Source of the DNA: an uncultured Pseudomonas sp.
Lineage (GTDB): Bacteria; Pseudomonadota; Gammaproteobacteria; Pseudomonadales; Pseudomonadaceae
Direction of reading: 5' to 3'
NCBI RefSeq assembly: GCF_946885885.1
Contig: NZ_CAMPHN010000094.1
Span: 1 to 17,358 of the forward strand
DNA: 17,358 nt
The position numbers were made by a program, and so were the translations under genes. Position 1 is the first letter of the stretch, and each line of letters starts with the position of its first letter. The notes beneath the pieces were generated by a model, which did no database searches, was not told the DNA's origin, and saw nothing but the letters and a program-made list of their open reading frames with translations. Shown here piece by piece: positions 10,207-17,358 of the stretch.

Positions 10207-11148
10207 TCAGGCCGGCCATAGCCCGCGAATCCCGGCCACGCCCTGGGCCCCCGCCTGCCATGCCTGCGGGATATCCGCCGGCCCCAGTCCGCCGAGCAGA
10301 TAGACCGGCAGATTGACGCCCTGGAGTAATTCGGCGGCCCGCGACCACCCCAATGCCGGCGCCCCCGGATGGCTAAGCGTCGGGCGCAGCGGCGACAGGG
10401 TGACGAAATCCACGTCCAACTGCGTGGCCAACGCCAACTCTTCGAGCGAATGGCAAGAAGCCGCCAGCCAAGACCGCGCGGCCAACGGGCGACCGCCCTG
10501 GGCCAGCTCGCTCAATTGCCGGGCGGTCAGATGCCAGCCCGCAGTCGGGAAATCCGCCAGCCACGCCAACGGTCCCTTGAGCAGCAACTGTGCCCGACCG
10601 GCGCACAAGCCCAGGGCATCCGCCGCCAGGGCTCGATACTGCTCAGCGGAAAGCTGTGGCGCGCGCAGCTGTATCAAGCGAACGCCCTGCCCCAACGCCG
10701 CCTGGAGACCGTCGAGCAGGGCGAGCGGATCGAGGTCGTCCGGCGTAATCAGGTAGCGCTCGGGTAAACGCGCCGCCGCAACGATCGGCCGATTGGCCGC
10801 CGGGAACTGGTAGTCGCCCAACCGATCCGGCGCGACCCAGGCCAGCGGCTGGCCTTCGGCGCCATGGGGCTCGCCGGTGAACGCCGAAACGTCCCAGACA
10901 TCCAACAGCACCTGTTTGTCCGGGTAATCGTGGCGCACTTGCAGCAGCGGCCGTGCGGCGCTGGGGCGAATGCCCAGCTCCTCGTCGAGCTCGCGGGCCA
11001 ACGCCTGCTCGACCGACTCATCGGCCTCCACCTTCCCGCCCGGGAACTCCCAGAGGCCGCCCTGGTGCTTATCGTCCGGACGGCGGGCGATCAGAATACG
11101 CCCGTCGGCACCGCGAATCACCGCCGCCGCGACATGGATGCGTTTCAC
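10207..11148 (-). CDS. Nudix (MutT-type) hydrolase fused to a ThiE-like domain
   Basis: A 313-aa fusion. Residues 1-125 are a nudix hydrolase starting MKRIHVAAAVIRG, with a complete nudix box from G38 to I60 (G38, E44, then RELDEELGI at 52-60). MutT enzymes hydrolyse oxidised nucleotides such as 8-oxo-dGTP. Residues 130-313 resemble thiamine-phosphate synthase/TenI: LIQLRAPQL, GWHLTARQL, AASCHSLEEL, DFVTLSPLRPT, LGWSRA and VYLLGGLGPADIPQAWQAGAQGVA. The Glu-Lys that normally follows QLR/QFR in ThiE is absent (it reads QLRAP), so thiamine synthesis by this domain is doubtful. The GTG start at 11148 overlaps the gst stop in GTGA and has GGAGG (11163-11159) 10 nt upstream. The open frame continuing to 11577 is antiparallel-free shadow over gst. 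The same fusion is known in pseudomonads and other gammaproteobacteria; its second activity is not established to my knowledge. Confidence 0.93.
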   Translation of the reverse strand: MKRIHVAAAVIRGADGRILIARRPDDKHQGGLWEFPGGKVEADESVEQALARELDEELGIRPSAARPLLQVRHDYPDKQVLLDVWDVSAFTGEPHGAEGQPLAWVAPDRLGDYQFPAANRPIVAAARLPERYLITPDDLDPLALLDGLQAALGQGVRLIQLRAPQLSAEQYRALAADALGLCAGRAQLLLKGPLAWLADFPTAGWHLTARQLSELAQGGRPLAARSWLAASCHSLEELALATQLDVDFVTLSPLRPTLSHPGAPALGWSRAAELLQGVNLPVYLLGGLGPADIPQAWQAGAQGVAGIRGLWPA

Positions 11149-11771
11149 CCCTGCGCTTCCTCCAGCGCGGCCTGGAGCCAGCGCTGGAATGCCGGCCACT
11201 GGTAGATGGTCTCGACATAGGCCGCGGCGGCTTCGGGCAGGTCCACCCGATAACTGCGCAGCCGCGCCGCGACCGGGGCGAAAAAGGCATCGGCGATACT
11301 GGCATGACCGAACAGGAAGGGCCCGTCCTGACCGAAGCCGCACTCGGCCCACAGCGCGCAGATGCGCTGGATATCGTCCTGGGCATCGGCGGGTATCGAC
11401 GTCAGCGCCTGATCGCGCTTGAGATCCATAGGCAGGTGCGTGCGCAAGGCGACGAAGCCGCTGTGCATCTCCGCGCAAACGCTGCGCGCCAAGGCCCGGG
11501 CATATTGCCCGCGCGGCCACAGGTGCGCCTCGGGGAAGCGCTCGGCAAGGTACTCGGCGATTGCCAAGCTGTCCCATACCGCGCCCTCTTCGGTCTTCAG
11601 CACCGGCACCTTGCCGGTCGGCGAATGGGCGAGCAGACGCGCGCGGCTATCGGCCTGATACAGCGGCACGAACAGCTCCTCGTAAGGCGCCCCCGTGAGT
11701 TCGATCGCCAACCAGGCGCGTAATGACCAGGACGAGTAATTTTTGTTGCCGATGACCAGGGCCAGTGACAT
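11145..11771 (-). CDS. Glutathione S-transferase family protein
   Basis: A 208-aa cytosolic GST. The N-terminal thioredoxin-fold domain (about 1-80) has LVIGNKNYSSWSLRAWLAIE, with the catalytic-type Ser pair near residues 12-13, then GKVPVLKTEEGAVWDSLAIAEYLAERFP carrying the cis-Pro and the Asp/Ser glutathione-binding pair. The C-terminal helical domain includes GPFLFGHASIADAFFAPVAARL, the usual N-capping box region. The substrate is unknown. The ATG at 11771 has AAGGAG 6 nt upstream, which decides it over the longer frame from 11888. Its last codons overlap the nudix-ThiE fusion by 4 bp, so the two are co-translated. argJ lies upstream across a 165-bp gap filled partly by a heptamer repeat. 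Confidence 0.93.
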   Translation of the reverse strand: MSLALVIGNKNYSSWSLRAWLAIELTGAPYEELFVPLYQADSRARLLAHSPTGKVPVLKTEEGAVWDSLAIAEYLAERFPEAHLWPRGQYARALARSVCAEMHSGFVALRTHLPMDLKRDQALTSIPADAQDDIQRICALWAECGFGQDGPFLFGHASIADAFFAPVAARLRSYRVDLPEAAAAYVETIYQWPAFQRWLQAALEEAQG

Positions 11772-11873
11772 GAGGCGCTCCTTGCTACGAAGTGATGGAA
11801 GGTCGACCGACAGTAAAAGGCGCCCGAGCGAATAGCAATTCCGCTTGCGCATGGGGTCATAAGCGCGGGGAAT

Positions 11874-11931
11874 AGCTGCAAGCGTCAAGCTGTTCGCTTT
11901 TACTTGCAGCTTGTAGCCTGCAGCTTGCGGC
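11874..11931. repeat. Heptamer tandem repeat with inverted copies (TTGCAGC-type)
   Basis: Four consecutive heptamers TTGCAGC, TTGTAGC, CTGCAGC and TTGCGGC occupy 11904-11931. Twenty bases upstream lie inverted copies, GCTGCAA (11875-11881) and the degenerate GCGTCAA (11882-11888). AGCTGCAAG (11874-11882) and CTTGCAGCT (11903-11911) form a perfect nine-pair stem. The element starts 5 bp beyond the argJ stop. It resembles the AGCTTGCAGCTTGTAGCTTG-style low-complexity repeats found between Pseudomonas genes. There is no T-tract. Confidence 0.65.
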
Positions 11932-11936
11932 TGCCC

Positions 11937-13154
11937 TCAGGTCCGATACTCGGCGTTGATCTTCACGTACTCATGGGACAGGTCGGTGGTCCAGATCGTT
12001 TCACTGCAGGTGCCACGGCCCAGCTCGATACGGATAGTGATTTCCGCCTCGGCCATCACCGCCGCGCCCTGCTCTTCGGTGTAGCTGGCGGCGCGGCAAC
12101 CGCCGCGGGCGATGCAGACATCGCCGAGGAACACGTCGATCAAGCCGACATCCAACTGCGCCACGCCGGCACGGCCGACGGCCGCGAGAATGCGTCCCCA
12201 GTTCGGGTCGGAAGCGAACAGCGCGGTCTTGATCAGCGGCGAATGGGCCACCGCGTAGCCGACGTCCAGGCACTCCTGATGGGTCGCGCCGCCGTTCACC
12301 TGTACGGTGACGAACTTGGTCGCGCCCTCGCCGTCGCGCACGATGGCCTGGGCCACCTCCATGCACACCGCGAACACCGCTTCCTTGAGCTTGGCGAACA
12401 GGTCGCCGCTGGCCTGGGTGATTTCCGGCAGCGCCGCCTGGCCGGTGGCGATCAGCATGCAGCAGTCGTTGGTCGAGGTGTCGCCATCGATGGTGATGCG
12501 GTTGAACGATTTGTTCGCCGCATCGCGCAGCAGATCCTGCAGAACCGCCTGCGCGACTTTGGCGTCGGTGGCGATATAGCCGAGCATGGTCGCCATGTTC
12601 GGTTTGATCATCCCCGCGCCCTTGGATATCCCGGTCACGGTGACGGTTACGCCGTCGTGCACGAACTGGCGGCTGGCGCCCTTGGGCAGCGTATCGGTGG
12701 TCATGATGCCGGTCGCGGCTTCGGCCCAATGGTTCTCGGACAAATCGTCCAGTGCGGCCTGCAAGGCGCCTTCGATCTTCTCCACGGGCAGCGGCTCGCC
12801 GATCACCCCGGTGGAGAACGGCAGCACCGCGCTGTCATCCACCTCAGCCAGCCGCGCTAATGTGGCGCAGGTGCGCATGGCGTTCTGCAGACCCGGCTCG
12901 CCGGTGCCGGCATTCGCGTTGCCGGTGTTGGTCAGCAGGTAGCGCACGCTGCCGAGCACGCGCTTCTTGGCCAGAATCACCGGCGCGGCGCAGAACGCAT
13001 TGAGGGTGAACACTCCCGCCACGCTCGCCCCTTCGGCGCAGCGCATCACCACCACATCTTTTCGCCCCGGACGCTTGATGCCCGCCGACGCGATGCCCAG
13101 CTCAAAACCTGGAACCGGGTGCAGAGTTGACAGCGGGCCAAGACCTACAGCCAT
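11937..13154 (-). CDS. argJ: Bifunctional ornithine acetyltransferase / N-acetylglutamate synthase ArgJ
   Basis: A 405-aa enzyme of the cyclic arginine pathway. It moves the acetyl group from N-acetylornithine to glutamate, regenerating N-acetylglutamate and releasing ornithine. The length equals that of P. aeruginosa ArgJ. Diagnostic segments are [69 protein letters not shown] and [16 protein letters not shown], ending [15 protein letters not shown]. ArgJ matures by self-cleavage before the threonine of MATML, here A188/T189, and T189 becomes the nucleophile of the new beta chain. The ATG at 13154 is set by AAGGAG 8 nt upstream; a 26-codon in-frame extension has no such site. secA lies upstream but is separated by an intrinsic terminator, so argJ probably has its own promoter or relies on read-through. 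Confidence 0.98.
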   Translation of the reverse strand: MAVGLGPLSTLHPVPGFELGIASAGIKRPGRKDVVVMRCAEGASVAGVFTLNAFCAAPVILAKKRVLGSVRYLLTNTGNANAGTGEPGLQNAMRTCATLARLAEVDDSAVLPFSTGVIGEPLPVEKIEGALQAALDDLSENHWAEAATGIMTTDTLPKGASRQFVHDGVTVTVTGISKGAGMIKPNMATMLGYIATDAKVAQAVLQDLLRDAANKSFNRITIDGDTSTNDCCMLIATGQAALPEITQASGDLFAKLKEAVFAVCMEVAQAIVRDGEGATKFVTVQVNGGATHQECLDVGYAVAHSPLIKTALFASDPNWGRILAAVGRAGVAQLDVGLIDVFLGDVCIARGGCRAASYTEEQGAAVMAEAEITIRIELGRGTCSETIWTTDLSHEYVKINAEYRT

Positions 13155-13197
13155 GAGAAATGCTCCTTGAGGTGATACGACTGATCGTGAAGGTAAA

Positions 13198-13229
13198 ACG
13201 CCGCGAGCGGCCAAAGCCATTCGCGGCGT
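13198..13229 (-). terminator. Intrinsic terminator of secA
   Basis: In the minus-strand direction, ACGCCGCGA (13229-13221) pairs perfectly with TCGCGGCGT (13206-13198) around a loop that holds an inner GGC/GCC pair. TTT then follows directly (13197-13195), extending the final T of the stem. It begins 31 nt after the secA stop and ends 41 nt before the argJ ATG. Confidence 0.75.
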
Positions 13230-13259
13230 CATTCAAATGAAGCATAGCCGGGCGCTAAA

Positions 13260-15998
<2,739 letters not shown>

Positions 15999-16053
15999 AT
16001 CGACAGGTTCTTCCACGCGTGATGGATGGAGGACAACTCAAAAAGTCGCCTGT

Positions 16054-16070
16054 GCAGCCCTGATGGCTGC
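16054..16070 (-). other. Leader hairpin upstream of secA
   Basis: GCAGCC (16070-16065 read on the minus strand) pairs with GGCTGC (16059-16054) around a 5-nt loop. In the minus direction a TTTTT run occurs about 10 nt past the stem, too far for a standard terminator. It lies within the leader predicted from the -10 at 16089-16084, so it could affect secA mRNA. Confidence 0.4.
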
Positions 16071-16083
16071 GTGCAAAGGGGGC

Positions 16084-16089
16084 ATTCTA
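16084..16089 (-). promoter_or_regulatory. secA: Candidate -10 element for secA
   Basis: The minus strand reads TAGAAT (16089-16084), five of six consensus bases. A weak TTTCCT lies 16 bp upstream as a possible -35. The predicted start near 16077 would give a leader of about 79 nt. Inspection only. Confidence 0.3.
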
Positions 16090-16235
16090 CCCGGAAACGT
16101 CGATGAGGAAAGCGACGTTATCGGGCTGCTTGAAAATGTAGCGGACACCGGTGTGCCGAGACGCACCGGCAAGACACGAACAACCAGGATCATGACGAGC
16201 GACGCCGGGACATGGCGCAAAGGTCATCCATGTCA

Positions 16236-16275
16236 CCGCCGAAACGGATCGGCGGCAGGCGATAAATCGTCTGCC
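16236..16275. repeat. Two overlapping palindromes in the secA upstream region
   Basis: CCGCCGA (16236-16242) and TCGGCGG (16249-16255) form a perfect seven-pair hairpin. Sharing two bases with it, GGCAGGCGAT (16254-16263) and ATCGTCTGCC (16266-16275) form a ten-pair near-palindrome with the AA centre and one G-T wobble. The second has the compact symmetry of a dimeric regulator site. The pair may alternatively be the 3' end structure of the M23 transcript, about 70 nt after its stop. Confidence 0.45.
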
Positions 16276-16345
16276 AACTCCCCAAGAAGCCGCTTCGAGG
16301 ATGCACCGAATGCCGCGCCCAAGCGCGCGACCAAAAACCGCTGAA

Positions 16346-17272
16346 CTATTCGATGCCGCTGACCCGCGCGATAAAGCTGGCGGGATTGACCGGATGGCCG
16401 CCCTTACTGACTTCGAAATGCACGTGATAGCCGGTCGCGCGACCGCTGCGCCCGACCTTGGCAATGGTTTGCCCGCGCTGCACCAGATCGCCGATCTGCG
16501 CCACATTGCTCTGATTATGCGCGTAGAGGGTGACATAGCCATCGGCATGGCTGACCTCGACGGTGTTGCCATAACCGGACTTCCTGCCGGAAAAAGTCAC
16601 CACACCGGCGGCGACCGCCACCACATCGCTGCCCGGCTTGGCGGCGAAATCGACGCCCTTGTGCTGGGTGCGGCGGCCCGTCAACGGGTGCACCCGACGC
16701 CCGAACGGCGAGGACATGTAGCCTTGGCGCACGGGCATCCCGGACAAATATTCGGCCTCATTAAGACGGCGCTCGCTGATCACCTGCTCAAGCTCCTCGA
16801 GCAGGTATTCACGACTGTCAAGGCGCAGGCTCAGTTGATCGAGCGCGTCCATAAAAGGCGGCGGCGCATAGGCCGCGTCGCCGAGCAGGTCTTCGGCACC
16901 GCCCTGGCCCACGTTCAAGGAAAAATCGAATTCACTGGAATCCAGCTCGGCCAACTCGGTCAAACGTTCGCCCAGGGCATCCAGTCGGGTCAAGCGCGCC
17001 TGCAGCTCGGCGACATGGGCGGCGAAGGCATCCAACTGGCGTTGCGCATCGAGGCGTACCGCTCCCACTTCGGCACGCTGCCGATCGAGCGTCTGGGTCA
17101 TCTCAACAGTGTCCGGCAGGCGCTGCACATGCGGCGCCCACCAGGCGCCAAAGGCCATACCGCCGGCGAGAGACAGGCCGACCAGCAACAGCAGGGCGGC
17201 CAATAACCAGCGCAAATCGAGGCTGATGGTGCGAGCAGCGCCATGGCGCCGACTGAGTAGGATGATGTGCAT
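16346..17272 (-). CDS. LytM/M23-family peptidase, membrane-anchored
   Basis: A 308-aa protein predicted to cut peptidoglycan cross-links or stem peptides. After a basic N-terminus (MHIILLSRRHGAARTISLDL), residues 22-45 form one membrane helix without a good cleavage site, so it is probably an inner-membrane anchored periplasmic enzyme. Residues 55-175 are charged and heptad-like, a likely coiled coil. The M23 domain begins at MSSPFGRRVHPLTGRRTQHKGVDFA, with zinc ligands H204 and D208, followed by VTLYAHNQS (H252) and GYHVHFEV (H283, H285). All catalytic residues are present, unlike in EnvC or NlpD, so it should be active. The ATG at 17272 follows AAAGGGGA; the frame extending to 17323 is not preferred. 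It is upstream of secA on the same strand, with a long spacer. Confidence 0.93.
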   Translation of the reverse strand: MHIILLSRRHGAARTISLDLRWLLAALLLLVGLSLAGGMAFGAWWAPHVQRLPDTVEMTQTLDRQRAEVGAVRLDAQRQLDAFAAHVAELQARLTRLDALGERLTELAELDSSEFDFSLNVGQGGAEDLLGDAAYAPPPFMDALDQLSLRLDSREYLLEELEQVISERRLNEAEYLSGMPVRQGYMSSPFGRRVHPLTGRRTQHKGVDFAAKPGSDVVAVAAGVVTFSGRKSGYGNTVEVSHADGYVTLYAHNQSNVAQIGDLVQRGQTIAKVGRSGRATGYHVHFEVSKGGHPVNPASFIARVSGIE

Positions 17273-17300
17273 GGATTCCCCTTTGGGTGGAAGCCAAGTC

Positions 17301-17321
17301 GGTAGCAGGGATTCTGCTACC
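17301..17321. promoter_or_regulatory. Perfect inverted repeat in a divergent promoter region
   Basis: GGTAGCAG (17301-17308) and CTGCTACC (17314-17321) are exact reverse complements around GGATT. The site lies between the M23 gene (minus) and a presumed plus-strand gene. On the plus strand it runs into TGCTACCAT (17315-17323), an extended -10-like sequence. It is a candidate operator or leader hairpin; there is no T-tract. Confidence 0.45.
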
Positions 17322-17352
17322 ATGGCGGCTCCACTTTTTCAGGCGTCCTGCC

Positions 17353-17358
17353 ATGTCG
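17353..17358 (+). CDS. Possible first two codons of a divergent gene (DUF721/DciA-like by synteny)
   Basis: ATGTCG ends the window. In P. aeruginosa, as I recall it, a small DUF721 (DciA-like) gene is divergent from the M23 gene and lies before lpxC, so this ATG may be its start, with AGGCG about 8 nt upstream. Another ATG at 17322 opens a different frame. Only six bases are visible, so nothing in the sequence proves the identity. Confidence 0.3.

Larger units (their letters stand above)
16017..16345. other. 329-bp spacer between the M23 peptidase gene and secA
   Basis: No gene is convincingly encoded here. The stretch holds a candidate secA -10, a leader hairpin and a pair of overlapping palindromes, listed separately. 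A 60-codon minus frame (16220-16038, TTG or ATG start, no ribosome binding site) ends 39 nt before secA and has a hydrophobic beginning. It is too weakly supported to call. No U-tract terminator for the M23 gene is seen. Confidence 0.6.

Noticed and set aside
11149..11577. N-terminal extension of the nudix fusion frame
   Set aside because: It overlaps gst in another frame; the GTG at 11148 with GGAGG 10 nt upstream and the MKRIHVAAAVI start of the nudix domain fix the real beginning.
16087..16572. 161-codon minus frame across the M23 3' end and the secA upstream region
   Set aside because: More than half lies out of frame inside the M23 gene, and its only free part has no ribosome binding site or recognisable motif.

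Overview
The window is an ordinary chromosomal segment of a high-GC gammaproteobacterium, almost certainly a Pseudomonas in the broad sense. As I recall it, the gene order ampG, mscS, yajQ, response regulator, panE, histidine kinase, nudix-ThiE fusion, glutathione transferase, argJ, secA and LytM-type peptidase matches the P. aeruginosa PA4393-PA4405 neighbourhood. The lengths of YajQ (159 aa) and ArgJ (405 aa) fit as well. The species cannot be resolved from the sequence alone. There is no tRNA, rRNA, CRISPR array, transposase or prophage gene.

Layout. Positions 1-583 (minus) hold the N-terminal part of a secreted DUF481 protein, cut by the window edge. Positions 794-2807 (plus) encode an alkyltransferase-like DNA-damage sensor and the muropeptide permease AmpG. 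AmpG converges on an MscS-type mechanosensitive channel (2881-3723, minus), which is preceded by yajQ (3929-4408, minus). A compact divergent promoter region (4409-4559) separates yajQ from a tight plus-strand operon (4560-9080): a response regulator with a degenerate GGDEF domain, ketopantoate reductase panE, a membrane PAS histidine kinase, and a PduO-type cobalamin adenosyltransferase. Two hairpin repeat elements fill the gap at 9081-9253. From there everything is on the minus strand: a RluA-family pseudouridine synthase, a nudix/ThiE-like fusion overlapping a glutathione S-transferase gene by 4 bp, argJ, secA with its own terminator, and an M23 peptidase. The last bases appear to open a divergent plus-strand gene.

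How the genes work together. Most are core functions: cell-wall recycling (AmpG), wall hydrolysis (M23), osmotic release (MscS), protein export (SecA), arginine synthesis (ArgJ), cofactor supply (PanE and the adenosyltransferase), nucleotide sanitation and RNA modification. The most system-like unit is the kinase plus response regulator in one operon, divergent from yajQ, whose product is reported to bind cyclic di-GMP in related bacteria. The regulator's own GGDEF motif is destroyed, so a role as diguanylate cyclase is unlikely.

I found no convincing undescribed multi-gene system. The points worth a second look are the signalling operon, the nudix/ThiE-like fusion, the intergenic hairpin and heptamer repeats, and the long structured leader upstream of secA.
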